Shown here in pieces: positions 44,347-54,468 of a stretch of 58,126 nucleotides of DNA; the first letter of the stretch is position 1, and the number at the start of each line of letters is the position of its first letter. Under the pieces are notes generated by a model, which was not told the origin of the DNA, made no database searches, and was given only the letters and a program-made list of their open reading frames with translations. This DNA is from Pontibacter qinzhouensis. GTDB taxonomy: Bacteria; Bacteroidota; Bacteroidia; Cytophagales; Hymenobacteraceae. The translations under genes were made by a program, and so were the position numbers. The stretch spans positions 1-58,126 of the forward strand of contig NZ_VRTY01000031.1 of assembly GCF_008017455.1 (NCBI RefSeq), given 5' to 3'.

Positions 44347-45300
44347 ATGAGCAATCCACTAGTTACCATCGGTATGGTAACCTACAATTCTGAAAGATAT
44401 ATAGAAGATGCTATTACAAGTGTTCTTAGCTCAAGTTATACTAACTTTGAATTAATTGTTTGTGACGATTGCTCAACTGATACTACAATCGATAAAGTTA
44501 AATCTTTTAAAGATCCCAGAATAAAACTATACACAAACAAAATTAACTTAAAGGAGTATCCTAATAGGAATAAAATAATAACCCTAGCGGATGGAGAATA
44601 TTTTATTTTTATTGATGGCGATGACATGATTTACCCTCATGGTTTGGACTTCATGGTTAGAATGCTTCATGCTTTTCCTACTTGTGCAATGGCACTGATG
44701 GCAAAGCGGAGTACACGATTTTATTATCCTATAGTAGTTACACCACACCAATTTTATGTTAGTCATTTCTTAGGTGAGTCTTTTTTGCGAACAGCTTTTA
44801 CCAGTATATTATTCAGAACATCTGTACTAAAAGAAGTAAGAGGCTTATCTGAAGACTATCCTAATGGAGATGATTTTATAAGGTTAAAAATTGCTAACAG
44901 CCATAATTCTCTTGTAATAAATGATAATATAACCTGGTGGAGACAAACGCCTGGGCAGGCGTCTTCAAACTTGAGCAAGCATCTTGAATTTTATTTTTTA
45001 AGACAGAGGATGTATCATTACTTCTTAAATGATACATCCTGTCCTTTATCAGAGGACGAAAAAATGGATGCTTTCTTTAATATAAGAAGAGTTGAGTGGC
45101 AGATAATAATAGGTAAAATAAAACGCTTCAAATTTACAGATGCACTTAAATTAATAAAAGGTCTAAATTTGCCTATTCATACCATAACCTGTTATTTTAA
45201 ATCAAGAAAGATTAAGGATCCGTTTTCTGCATATTCTCCAGTTAAACCATTAAGAGTAAGTTTTGCGGACAATCCATTTAGTAATATCTATTCAAAATGA
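44347..45300 (+). CDS. GT2 family glycosyltransferase
   Basis: This 317-residue GT-A enzyme has PLVTIGMVTYNSERYIEDAI, CDDCSTDTTIDKV (about 40) and FIFIDGDDMIYPHG (about 91) in which the usual DxD reads DGD. A distal segment YPNGDDFIRLK follows. It ends four bases into the next gene (ATGA), implying coupling. Its substrate is unknown. Confidence 0.9.
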   Translation: MSNPLVTIGMVTYNSERYIEDAITSVLSSSYTNFELIVCDDCSTDTTIDKVKSFKDPRIKLYTNKINLKEYPNRNKIITLADGEYFIFIDGDDMIYPHGLDFMVRMLHAFPTCAMALMAKRSTRFYYPIVVTPHQFYVSHFLGESFLRTAFTSILFRTSVLKEVRGLSEDYPNGDDFIRLKIANSHNSLVINDNITWWRQTPGQASSNLSKHLEFYFLRQRMYHYFLNDTSCPLSEDEKMDAFFNIRRVEWQIIIGKIKRFKFTDALKLIKGLNLPIHTITCYFKSRKIKDPFSAYSPVKPLRVSFADNPFSNIYSK

Positions 45301-46241
45301 ATTTACCCTTAGTCTCAGTATTGATTCCTGTATACAACTCTGGAGAATATATTTCGGAATCACTTAATTCTGTGTTAAATCAGACTTGGGAAAATGTAGA
45401 AATTATTATTGTTGATGATGGTTCTATAGACAATTCTTATACAGTTGCTAAGGCTTTTGAATCAGAAAAAGTACGGGTGTTTAAACAGGAAAATAAAGGA
45501 GCATGTGCCGCACGGAATTTTGCATTTTCTGTTTCAAACGGAGAGTTCATTCAATATCTGGATGCGGATGATTTGCTTTCTCCTGATAAGATTGAAAAGC
45601 AACTTTATTTAATTTCAAACACTCCCAAATCTGTTGCCTCATGTACATGGGGGAGGTTTTATGATTCTATTACAGATTTTAAACCTGAAGTAAAAGTAGT
45701 CAATAAAGATTATGAAAAACCAGTTGAATGGTTAATAGATTCTTGGAGTGGAAGGGGAGCAGCACAGACCTCTGTTTGGTTAACTCCAAGAGAAATAATC
45801 AGCGCGGCTGGAGGGTGGAATGAAGAACTTAGCCTAAATCAGGATGGGGAGTTTTTTGCAAGGGTGCTGCTACAAACCGAAACCATAAAGTTTTGCCCAT
45901 CAGTATTCGTTTATTATAGATCAGGCAATAAAAATAGCATATCCAAGATAAACAATTCTGAAGGTAAGGCTGAATCGCTTCTTAAAAGCTTTGAGTCTTA
46001 TAAAAAGGTGGTGATGCAAAAATATGACTCACCAATGATTAGAGCTGCACTTGCAATAAATTTTTGTAATTTTATCTACATGTATTCGCCTGCCTATCCT
46101 CATCTTGTTGAAAGAGCATGCTTACAGCTAAAGAATTTGTCAGTCAATTGTAGAACTTCAATGGGGGGACCACTATTCAAAGTTCTTGTAAAGCTATTTG
46201 GCTTCTTTAAAGCTTTAAAGCTTCGAAACCTATTGAGATAA
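45297..46241 (+). CDS. GT2 family glycosyltransferase
   Basis: This 314-residue GT-A enzyme shows PLVSVLIPVYNSGEYISESL, VDDGSIDNSYTVA (about 39) and QYLDADDLLSPDKI (about 87-100). A later GGWNEELSLNQDGEFFARVL segment is typical of this branch. It shares one base with the next gene (TAATG). Its sugar specificity is not apparent. Confidence 0.92.
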   Translation: MNLPLVSVLIPVYNSGEYISESLNSVLNQTWENVEIIIVDDGSIDNSYTVAKAFESEKVRVFKQENKGACAARNFAFSVSNGEFIQYLDADDLLSPDKIEKQLYLISNTPKSVASCTWGRFYDSITDFKPEVKVVNKDYEKPVEWLIDSWSGRGAAQTSVWLTPREIISAAGGWNEELSLNQDGEFFARVLLQTETIKFCPSVFVYYRSGNKNSISKINNSEGKAESLLKSFESYKKVVMQKYDSPMIRAALAINFCNFIYMYSPAYPHLVERACLQLKNLSVNCRTSMGGPLFKVLVKLFGFFKALKLRNLLR

Positions 46242-47347
46242 TGAAGATTAATTTCATAACAAATTTATCACTAAACGAGACCTCCGGAGGTGGTTCCGCT
46301 GTAAATGCTGCTACCTATCAGCAGTTAAGCCGCTTCTTTGATGTTAACTACTGTGGCCCGATTAATTTACCAATTGATACAGCCTCAAAATTTACATCAA
46401 AGCTCAACAGAAGTATTGGTTTACCGGGGAATTATCATTTCTTTTCTGACAACAGGCTGAAGCAAATTGCAGCTAAAGTAGCCGCTGTTAATAAGAATGA
46501 CTCTGATGCCAACTTCTTTCATGGTTTTACTTCCTGGATTAAGTATAAAAGTAGCCTGCCTTACTATGCTTACGCAGATGCTTGCTTTGCTACTTATGTT
46601 TCTATTTATAATAAAGGTATTAAATTTTCTGGATCCGATTTAGAACGTATTTATGCAGCAGAAGCAAAGTGGTTAGATGCTGCTTCTCAAATTTTCTTTA
46701 GAAGTAAATGGGCTCTTAACGAGACAAAGAAGCATTATGGTTTAGATGGGCATAACTTTAGTGTAGCTGGTTTAGGTGGATTTATTGATATCCCAGAGTC
46801 TTTCCAGAAGATAGTAGATTTCCAGTTCTTATTTATCTCTAAAGAATTTATTCCTAAAGGAGGTGACTTATGTGTTAAGGCTTTTGAACGGTTGCGTGAA
46901 TATTATCCAAATGCTACAATGATTATAGTTGGAGAGGAACCCCCAAAGGATATTCTTGTTAAGAAAAATGTGGAATATGCAGGCTTTCTTAGCAAGAGTA
47001 AGCCAGAGGAGTATGAAAAGCTAAAATGTATTTTTAGTAATAGTTTTGCATTAGTCCATCCTACTAGTAAAGACACGAATGCATTAGTTATAAGCGAGGC
47101 GGGTTACTATGGATGTCCATCCATAGCGCCAGCTTCTTTTGCTATACCAGAATTAATAAAAAATAATATAACAGGGCTACTTCTACATACTCCCATTTCT
47201 GTTGATGATGTGTATGAAAAGATGAGTTACCTATGTTCTCAACCGAGTAAATATTTAAAAATGAGAGAAAGTGTAAGACAATTTTCAATATCCAATTTTA
47301 CATGGGAAAAGGTAGGAGAGCACTTTTTTAAAACAATTATTAAATAG
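46241..47347 (+). CDS. GT4 family glycosyltransferase
   Basis: This 368-residue GT-B protein has an N-terminal GGGSAVNAATYQQLSRFFDV, a central FLFISKEFIPKGGDLCVKAF and the donor-site region NALVISEAGYYGCPSIAPAS with AIPELIKNNITGLLL. The E-x7 pattern is kept as SEAGYYGCP. The last base of its TAG stop is not shared, but the GTG start of the next gene begins at that G. Function beyond glycosyl transfer is unknown. Confidence 0.88.
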   Translation: MKINFITNLSLNETSGGGSAVNAATYQQLSRFFDVNYCGPINLPIDTASKFTSKLNRSIGLPGNYHFFSDNRLKQIAAKVAAVNKNDSDANFFHGFTSWIKYKSSLPYYAYADACFATYVSIYNKGIKFSGSDLERIYAAEAKWLDAASQIFFRSKWALNETKKHYGLDGHNFSVAGLGGFIDIPESFQKIVDFQFLFISKEFIPKGGDLCVKAFERLREYYPNATMIIVGEEPPKDILVKKNVEYAGFLSKSKPEEYEKLKCIFSNSFALVHPTSKDTNALVISEAGYYGCPSIAPASFAIPELIKNNITGLLLHTPISVDDVYEKMSYLCSQPSKYLKMRESVRQFSISNFTWEKVGEHFFKTIIK

Positions 47348-48354
47348 TGGCTCATATCCTTTACATTGGTCAATACACAGCAGGTTCTACATCTAGAATG
47401 AGAGCCGATAAATTTAAATCATTATTACCTGACCACCAGTTTCACGTTATTAATAGTGATATTCCATTTTATGAATGTAATAAATTCAGCAGGAGTATTG
47501 GCTTTAGATTTAAAGTTGGTCCTTTAATTAGCAGTATCAATAACTATATCAAATGTAACGTGAAAGAGCTGGCTTATAAGTTAATTTGGATTGATAAAGG
47601 GATATTCATAAATAAGGATACCCTTAAGTTTTTAAAAGCAAGAACATCTAAGCTTATTCATTATACTCCTGATACTGCATTTTTCCAAAATAAATCTTTT
47701 TTGTTTGAAAGCGGAATCCATTACTACGATCTATTGATTACGACAAAATCTTTTGATAAAGAAAATTATTTAAAATTAGTGAACGCCGATAAGCTCATTT
47801 TTACAACACAAGGATTTGATAAAACAATACACAAACCATATCATTCCTTTTATGAAAAGGAGAAAAGTATAGTTTTTATCGGTTTATGTGAGCCTAGTCG
47901 AGAAAGAATACTAACTCACCTTTTGAATGCTGGATTATCTGTAAAATTAGCTGGTTATGGTTGGTCTAAATTTTTGAACAGTAACCATAATAACTTAAAA
48001 TTTCTAGGTGAAAAATTAGTTGGTGAAGAGTATGCGAAAGCTATTTCTGGTAGCTTGTTTGGATTTGGTGCTTTATCTAAAAAGTTTCCGGAATTGCATA
48101 CAACAAGAACATTTGAGATTCCAGCTTGTGGAACGGCGCTATTGACAGAAGCGAATTTTGAAACAAATACCTTTTTTAAAAATGATGAAGCTATTTTTTA
48201 CAAAAATATTTCTGAACTAATTTCGAAAATAAAATATTATTCTTGCAATTTGTCTGAGCTACAAGTGCTAACAGATAGAGGCTATAAAAAGGTAATGAGG
48301 AAATACGAGTATGGAGATTTACTGCAGGAAATTGTTAAAGAAATAATCACGTGA
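47347..48354 (+). CDS. Putative glycosyltransferase (CgeB/DUF3880-like)
   Basis: This 335-residue protein starts at a GTG overlapping the preceding TAG. Segments such as ILYIGQYTAGSTSRMRADKF, KLIHYTPDTAFFQ, SIVFIGLCEPSRERILTHLL and TTRTFEIPACGTALLTEANF resemble CgeB-type GT-B glycosyltransferases, where the last block is the nucleotide-sugar site. Conservation is lower than for the neighbouring GT4 genes. The gene is coupled on both sides, so it belongs to the polymer-assembly operon. Confidence 0.75.
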   Translation: MAHILYIGQYTAGSTSRMRADKFKSLLPDHQFHVINSDIPFYECNKFSRSIGFRFKVGPLISSINNYIKCNVKELAYKLIWIDKGIFINKDTLKFLKARTSKLIHYTPDTAFFQNKSFLFESGIHYYDLLITTKSFDKENYLKLVNADKLIFTTQGFDKTIHKPYHSFYEKEKSIVFIGLCEPSRERILTHLLNAGLSVKLAGYGWSKFLNSNHNNLKFLGEKLVGEEYAKAISGSLFGFGALSKKFPELHTTRTFEIPACGTALLTEANFETNTFFKNDEAIFYKNISELISKIKYYSCNLSELQVLTDRGYKKVMRKYEYGDLLQEIVKEIIT

Positions 48355-49484
48355 AAAAAATAGCCCTAATACATTATCAACCCTTAGAATATTACCCTCC
48401 TGTAACAAACTTTTTAGACTATTTAGAAAAGAATTTAAATCATAACATAGAATTAAAGGTCTTTTCATCAAAAAATCAACACCAAAGAGCAACTCATGTT
48501 TCAGAAAAAATTGTAATAAAACGCTCTCCTTTTCCGAAGAAAAATGAGAGTTCTGTTGTTAGCTTTTTGAAGCAAATATATTTTAATATCTATACGCTTC
48601 TTCAACTACTTAACTACAAACCTGATACAATCTTGTATTATGAAACTTATTCTGCTCTTCCCGCCTTCTTCTATTTAAGATTTATTAATAAAAAGGCAAA
48701 ATTGCTTATTCATTTTCATGAGTACTTTTCTAAAGACTGGTATGAAGGAGGGATGAAGCTTGTTAAGCTTTATCATAGAATAGAAGTTAATTTTCTTTTT
48801 AAAAGAGCTTATTCTATTTCACACACAAATGAATATAGGATGAAATTCTTTTTGGCTGATTACCCATTTTTAAATAAAGACATGCTTTGGGTTTTACCCA
48901 ATTATCCTCCACTTGTTTGGTCGGATCAATTGAAAAATAAAGTTTTAAAATTTCCAGGTGATGAAAAGGAGCTTAAGTTAGTTTATGTGGGGTCATTGTC
49001 ACTTAAAGCGACTTATATAAAAGAATTTTGTACATGGTTAGCTTCTTGTAAGTATAAATTTACATTTGATATTTATTGTTTTAATCTAGACCCAGAAACT
49101 TCTGATTATCTCAATACTTTAGATATGCCTCAATTTAATTTTTATTCTAGTGGTATAGAATATTCAGGTCTTCCATCAGTATTGCAGAATTATGATATCG
49201 GGGTAATTCTTTATAAAGGCTTATCTAATAATAGCAAATATTGTGCTTCAAATAAACTGTTTGAATATTTAGCTTGTGGTTTAGATGTTTGGTTTTCTGA
49301 TAAAATGCTAGGCACTTATCCTTATATTACAAAAAAATCTTATCCTAAGGTTATAGAAGTTGATTTTGAGAACTTAGCTAGTTTTGATGTTTATGAAGCT
49401 TTCAATAGAGATGGTTTAAATATGAAAGATAGTATTTTCTTTGCTGAAAATGTTTACACTAAGTTCCTTGAAGAACTTGTTTAA
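48351..49484 (+). CDS. Putative GT-B glycosyltransferase
   Basis: This 377-residue protein starts at GTG inside the previous stop (GTGA). It has a GT-B-like arrangement: an N-terminal half with LLIHFHEYFSKDWYEGGMKL, a hinge near WVLPNYPPLVW, KLVYVGSLSLKATYIKEFCT, and DIGVILYKG with SNKLFEYLACGLDVWFSDK. The last segment is where GT4-type enzymes bind the donor. It is diverged from known families, so the call rests on fold-level pattern and context. Confidence 0.72.
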   Translation: MKKIALIHYQPLEYYPPVTNFLDYLEKNLNHNIELKVFSSKNQHQRATHVSEKIVIKRSPFPKKNESSVVSFLKQIYFNIYTLLQLLNYKPDTILYYETYSALPAFFYLRFINKKAKLLIHFHEYFSKDWYEGGMKLVKLYHRIEVNFLFKRAYSISHTNEYRMKFFLADYPFLNKDMLWVLPNYPPLVWSDQLKNKVLKFPGDEKELKLVYVGSLSLKATYIKEFCTWLASCKYKFTFDIYCFNLDPETSDYLNTLDMPQFNFYSSGIEYSGLPSVLQNYDIGVILYKGLSNNSKYCASNKLFEYLACGLDVWFSDKMLGTYPYITKKSYPKVIEVDFENLASFDVYEAFNRDGLNMKDSIFFAENVYTKFLEELV

Positions 49485-49495
49485 CAAAAATATAA

Positions 49496-50893
49496 ATGGT
49501 ATTAACTGAACCTTTACGAAATAGGTCTATTACGTCTTTAGGGGCATTATACCTAATTAAATACCTTCTTGTTTTTCTTTTTTGTTATGGATTCATCAGT
49601 ATTTATTTCAACCTTAACAGTTATTCCGTTATGGCTTTGAGCTTATGGTTTATAACATTAATAAATTTACTGGAAGAACTAGATAGGGAGATTGCCATCA
49701 GAGGATTGATAGCCTTTATGTATGCTTTTCAGCTGCTACTGGGCCCCATTCTGAGTTTTAAATATTTGCCTAATTGGGATTATTATTCAATTCCTGTTAC
49801 AGAAGATGAATATTTCAGTTTTGCTATTCCGGCAATTATAGCCTTAATAATTGGGCTTTATTTCCCTCTATTTAAAGGCAAGTTTAGTTTTGGGCTTTTA
49901 TCTGCCACAAAAACTTATTTAGCAGATAAGGAAAAAGTTGCTTTAATTCTAATCGGGATTGGTCTAGTATCTTCCTACTTAGTTAAAATAGTTCCTGGTG
50001 GGCTAGCTTTCTTTTTCTTTTTACTAAAGAATCTGAAATTTATAGGTGTCTTCTACCTATTCTATTCAAAATCAAATAAAAAGACTACATTATTTATTTT
50101 AGTTTTTGGACTATTAGCAATTAATGCTATTACTAGCTCCATGTTCCACGACCTGATTCTGTGGACGATGTTTGTAGGTATGTTATTTACACTTACTAAA
50201 AAAATCCCATTTTTTATTAAACTATCGGCGGCTGCAGCAGGCTTTTTTGTTTTATTCTTAGTTCAATCTGTTAAAGGTGAATATAGGAATGCACTTTGGT
50301 TTGGCAGTATACCTTCTGGTCAGGAAACTGAGTATTTTCAAAGTTTAATTGAGGAACGAATTTCTGATATGACTACTCTCTTTTCAGACAAAAGTATAAA
50401 TGGTTTTATTTATCGTATTAATCAAGGATGGATTGTCGGTAACGTATTATATAATGTGCCAACTTGGGAACCTTATGCAAATGGCGAGACGATAGTTGAT
50501 GGAATTTCAGCAAGTATTCTTCCTCGATTTCTTAATCCTGACAAATATGTGGCAGGTGGTAAAGAATACTTCACCAGATTTTCCGGATTAGTTTTATCAT
50601 CTGGCACAAGTATGAATATCAGCCCGCTGGGGGAAGCCTATGCTAACTTTGGGTCTTCTGGAGGTGCGCTCTTTATGTTTGCTTTTGGTATGATTTTTAA
50701 TTTTATACTTGCTTCAATTTACAAATTTTCAAAATTTTATCCTTCTTTAATTCTTTGGCTTCCACTTATTTTCCTACAAGTTGTAAAAGCTGAAACAGAT
50801 TTTACAACAGTTTTTAATCACCTAGTTAAAGCTTGCTTTATTACTTGGATATTATATAAGTCATTTCCCAGATTTTTAAAATTAAAATTATAG
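49496..50893 (+). CDS. Polysaccharide polymerase (Wzy/O-antigen ligase-like)
   Basis: This 465-residue protein is almost entirely hydrophobic, with about ten to twelve predicted membrane helices and a large loop (about 255-390) holding YRNALWFGSI and TRFSGLVLSSGTSMNISPLG. The segment SPLGEAYANFGSSGGALFMF near residues 378-397 is typical of oligosaccharide-repeat polymerases in Gram-negative bacteria. It should join repeat units in the periplasm. It is the last gene of the tightly packed run that starts at 39201. Confidence 0.8.
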   Translation: MVLTEPLRNRSITSLGALYLIKYLLVFLFCYGFISIYFNLNSYSVMALSLWFITLINLLEELDREIAIRGLIAFMYAFQLLLGPILSFKYLPNWDYYSIPVTEDEYFSFAIPAIIALIIGLYFPLFKGKFSFGLLSATKTYLADKEKVALILIGIGLVSSYLVKIVPGGLAFFFFLLKNLKFIGVFYLFYSKSNKKTTLFILVFGLLAINAITSSMFHDLILWTMFVGMLFTLTKKIPFFIKLSAAAAGFFVLFLVQSVKGEYRNALWFGSIPSGQETEYFQSLIEERISDMTTLFSDKSINGFIYRINQGWIVGNVLYNVPTWEPYANGETIVDGISASILPRFLNPDKYVAGGKEYFTRFSGLVLSSGTSMNISPLGEAYANFGSSGGALFMFAFGMIFNFILASIYKFSKFYPSLILWLPLIFLQVVKAETDFTTVFNHLVKACFITWILYKSFPRFLKLKL

Positions 50894-50977
50894 TTCAAAA
50901 GTCAACCTCTTCTAAAGATATTGTGAAGAAGTCTGGAGAAGAAAGAACTATTTTGATCACTATGAATTAATAATTCC

Positions 50978-51114
50978 TAAGAAGCTGTTTTAAAACCTTC
51001 TCAAACGGATAAAGTAAAATTTGGGAAATAGGCTAAATAAAGCAGAAATGGACTTTATAGATTTAATCCCGGTTTCTAAAATAGCTTTCAAATAGGTTTT
51101 AAAACAGTTTCTTA
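50978..51114. mobile_element. MITE-like element (137 bp)
   Basis: The arms 50978-50998 and 51094-51114 are inverted repeats of 21 bases with one mismatch. The interior is non-coding. It lies in the 512-base gap 50894-51405 between the polymerase and the ABC half-transporter; I see no gene in that gap. I found no second copy in the window and no clear target duplication. Confidence 0.65.
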
Positions 51115-51405
51115 GCAAGGTGATGAGCTTAATCATGTTTTGTCTATCCAAGGTTACTGATTAAAGGAGGAAAATTGGTAAATTTGGAGGACATCACTAA
51201 ACCATTGAGTTATTAGTTGGGGGCGAATATATAAATATTATCATGTAAAATATAATTTTAAGCAGATTTGAATTTTAGCCATCCAATACTTAAGAGTAGG
51301 GGAAAATGAAAAGCGTTGGTGGCAATTTATATTTTGAAGCTGTTTATTGCAGACATCAGTGAAATATATATCGGCCTGACACATATTAGTGAGTAATCAT
51401 AAGAA

Positions 51406-53178
51406 ATGCTTGACAACATTTTAGCTATAACGCTTCAGAAGGTTTATCTACTTTTACCTGTTAAAATAAGAGGTAGTGCGTTAGGTATGATGGTATTGTT
51501 ATTATTTAACTCAATCCTCGAAATTGTTGGGCTTGCTGCCATTCTTCCTATTATTATGATTCTGCTGCAAGACAATATTATCGAAGATATAAAAGTTTTC
51601 CGTTGGCTTTACCAATTGTTTAGCTTTGAGTCTCAGACAAATTTTCTAGTTATTTTTGCCGTGTTAGTTATGGCTTTTATGATCGCAAAAAATGTATTTA
51701 GTCTTTTGATTTACAAACAGCAAGCAAAATTTTCCTTTAAACTTTACACATATTTCTCATTAAAGCTATTTAAAGCTTATCAGAATAAGGATCTAAAATT
51801 TTTTAAATCCCATAATCCTAGTATTATTATCAGGGATATAAATGAAATACCTTATAATTTTGTTTACAATATAATTTTAAATCTAATAACTATTCTTAAT
51901 GAGTTTATTATTATTGTAATTATATTAATCACAATCTTCTTATATGATCCTCTTTTAGTGCTATTCCTGTTAGTGTTTGTGGTCCCTATCCTTACTATAT
52001 TCTACAGAGTAGTTAAAAATAGATCTAAAGCTATTCAGCAGGAACTAAATGAAGAAAATCCTAAACTAAACATCAATTTGTTCCAATTTATATATGGATT
52101 TATAGATGCTAAAATGAATAACTCGGAAAAATATTTCTTGGAAAACCATAGAAAGCATCTTGTTAAAGTTTCAGAGTTAAATATGCTTGATAGGGTTTTT
52201 CAGCAGGCACCTACTAAAGTTATAGAAACAGGTTTGATGGCTACTATAACTATCGTTGCACTTTACGGGCTGCTATTTGTGCGGGATAAACAGCATATCG
52301 TAGGGTTACTATCTGTTTTTGCTCTTGCAGCTTATAGAATTCTTCCTTCCATTAACAGATCTATGATAGCCTTAGTTGGGCTAAAAGGTTTTCAATATAC
52401 TTTTGATGTATTAAATCAATTGACTCATAGTGATACAACTTCCAGCAAAGCTATTTTAGTAGATATTAGTTTTTCTTCTCATATAAAGATAAAAAATGTT
52501 TCATTTTCCTATAATAGTGATAAGGGTGTGTTGGATGATGTTTCTTTTAAAATAAAGAAAAATAGTATAACTGGTTTAATTGGTAGATCTGGTTCCGGAA
52601 AAAGTACGCTGGTTAATCTTCTGTTGGGTTTTTATGCTCCTACTTCTGGTGAAATATGCATTGATGACGTGCCACTTGAAGTAAAAAATATAACTAGTTG
52701 GAGAAGGAAAAATGGCTACGTACAGCAGGACGTTTATATTTTGGATGCTACTTTGGCAGAAAACATTGCTTTTGGTGTGCCCAAAGAAAAAATTGATGCT
52801 GATCAACTCGCCCGGGCGATGAGCCTGGCGAGTTTGTCTGATGTTGTGAACCATTTACCAGACGGTGTTAATACCAATTTGGGTGACAGGGGCTCTCTGT
52901 TATCGGGGGGGCAAAGGCAAAGAATCGGAATTGCAAGGGCCTTATATCATGGTGCAACGCTGTTGATACTGGATGAAGCCACCAGTGCTTTAGACGCTAC
53001 GACTGAGAATGAAATCAACGAAGCAGTCAGTCGGTTAGCTGACAATAATATGACCGTTATTATTATTGCTCATAGATTGACTACCTTACGCCGGTGTGAC
53101 TCGATTATTGAGCTGGAAAGCGGTAAAATAAAGAGAATTTGTTCTTATGGAGATTTGATAAATAAACCTGTTGAGTAG
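51406..53178 (+). CDS. ABC half-transporter (MsbA/PglK-like)
   Basis: This 590-residue protein joins a six-helix membrane domain (about 1-320) to an ATPase domain. The ATPase has Walker A GRSGSGKST (about 394-402), signature LSGGQRQRIGIARAL (about 496-510), Walker B LLILDEATSALD and the switch IIIAHRLTT. Such homodimeric exporters flip lipids or lipid-linked oligosaccharides (MsbA, PglK). Next to a Wzy-type gene and with no Wzx seen, it is a good candidate flippase for repeat units. That role is inference. Confidence 0.9.
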   Translation: MLDNILAITLQKVYLLLPVKIRGSALGMMVLLLFNSILEIVGLAAILPIIMILLQDNIIEDIKVFRWLYQLFSFESQTNFLVIFAVLVMAFMIAKNVFSLLIYKQQAKFSFKLYTYFSLKLFKAYQNKDLKFFKSHNPSIIIRDINEIPYNFVYNIILNLITILNEFIIIVIILITIFLYDPLLVLFLLVFVVPILTIFYRVVKNRSKAIQQELNEENPKLNINLFQFIYGFIDAKMNNSEKYFLENHRKHLVKVSELNMLDRVFQQAPTKVIETGLMATITIVALYGLLFVRDKQHIVGLLSVFALAAYRILPSINRSMIALVGLKGFQYTFDVLNQLTHSDTTSSKAILVDISFSSHIKIKNVSFSYNSDKGVLDDVSFKIKKNSITGLIGRSGSGKSTLVNLLLGFYAPTSGEICIDDVPLEVKNITSWRRKNGYVQQDVYILDATLAENIAFGVPKEKIDADQLARAMSLASLSDVVNHLPDGVNTNLGDRGSLLSGGQRQRIGIARALYHGATLLILDEATSALDATTENEINEAVSRLADNNMTVIIIAHRLTTLRRCDSIIELESGKIKRICSYGDLINKPVE

Positions 53179-53475
53179 TAATTGATACGCCAGATAGAAA
53201 TTAGAGATCATGAATTAGAAATAATGCTAATGCGGATATGAACTGGCTGCAAAAAGATTAAAATAACTCTAACAATAAAAATTGAGGCAGCGCTATAGAC
53301 TGCGTCATAACTTATCGGAAATTGAAATTGTATCTCTCCAGGAAACAGGATACAAGTATCACGACTCAAGACATATGACTTTTTTTCTTTTGTATTTTTC
53401 GTAAAACTTTTTTCCAGGAAGTACTGTCGCTGTCTATATATCGTCTAAAAATAATCTTTACAAATTTATGCTATT
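53179..53475. other. Intergenic region, AT-rich
   Basis: This 297-base gap separates the ABC half-transporter from the next glycosyltransferase. No coding frame, hairpin or repeat is apparent. A promoter for the downstream genes may lie here, but none is clear. Confidence 0.4.
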
Positions 53476-54468
53476 TTGAAAAAAGGAGTTACTTTCTTCT
53501 TCCGTAAGCCTCGCGAGGGTGCCTTTAGTATTGAGAACCTGTTTAGTATCGTGCAGCAACAGCTACAGGGCCAAATACGGTTTCACAATCATTATATGTC
53601 CTGTCACAGCTCCGGTTTAAAAAATAGGCTAAACTTACTCCGTGAAGCTGCTAAAAATCACAAGGGGCTTAACCATGTGACGGGTGATATTAATTTTATT
53701 ACGCTGGCGCTTCCTAAAAGGAAAACAATTTTAACCATACATGATATTGAGTCATTAGAAAGGAAGGGTGGATTAGCCAGCCATTTGCTTCATTTTTTCT
53801 GGCTGGTTTTGCCGGTCAAGGCGGCAGGCAAAATTACAGCAGTGTCTGAGCATACAAAATCAAAGTTGCTTCAAAAGGTTTCTGTGGACCCGGATAAGAT
53901 TATTGTCATCCCTAATCCTGTTTCAGGTATCTATCACTATACACCTAAATCATTCCAGAAAGAGAAGCCACGCTTGTTGCAGATCGGGACCAAGTATAAC
54001 AAGAATCTGGAGAAACTGATACCAGCCATTGCAGGACTTAGTTGCAGGCTTACCATTGTCGGTAAACTAAGTGAATCTCAAGTAAAGATGCTGGAGCAGC
54101 ATAAAGTCGATTTTATAAACAAGGTGGGCTTGAGCAATGAAGAATTGCTGCAGGAATACCAGCAGGCAGATATCATAACGTTTGCATCTACTTTCGAAGG
54201 TTTTGGGATGCCTATTATTGAAGCCAATGCTGTTGGCCGGGTGGTGCTTACCAGTAACATCGGAGCCATGGCAGAAGTGGCGGCTGATGCGGCCATGTTA
54301 GTAGACCCATTAAGCATGGAAGATATCCGGAGAGGTATTGTAGAACTGATTCAGAACGATCAGTTGCGGGAGCAACTCATTCAGAATGGCCTGCAAAATG
54401 TGAAAAAATACCGACCTGAAGTTATAGCAGCACGTTACCTGGAGCTATATGATAGCATGTCATTATGA
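53476..54468 (+). CDS. GT4 family glycosyltransferase
   Basis: This 330-residue GT-B enzyme starts at TTG; the first in-frame ATG lies 40 codons inside and would remove the conserved N-terminal FFFRKPREGAFSIENLF. The donor site is seen in FEGFGMPIIEANAVGRVVLT and MAEVAADAAMLVDP. RLLQIGTKYNKNLEKLIPAI is the inter-domain strand typical of this branch. Codon and base composition turn back toward that of the left flank. It overlaps the next gene by four bases. Confidence 0.92.
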   Translation: MKKGVTFFFRKPREGAFSIENLFSIVQQQLQGQIRFHNHYMSCHSSGLKNRLNLLREAAKNHKGLNHVTGDINFITLALPKRKTILTIHDIESLERKGGLASHLLHFFWLVLPVKAAGKITAVSEHTKSKLLQKVSVDPDKIIVIPNPVSGIYHYTPKSFQKEKPRLLQIGTKYNKNLEKLIPAIAGLSCRLTIVGKLSESQVKMLEQHKVDFINKVGLSNEELLQEYQQADIITFASTFEGFGMPIIEANAVGRVVLTSNIGAMAEVAADAAMLVDPLSMEDIRRGIVELIQNDQLREQLIQNGLQNVKKYRPEVIAARYLELYDSMSL

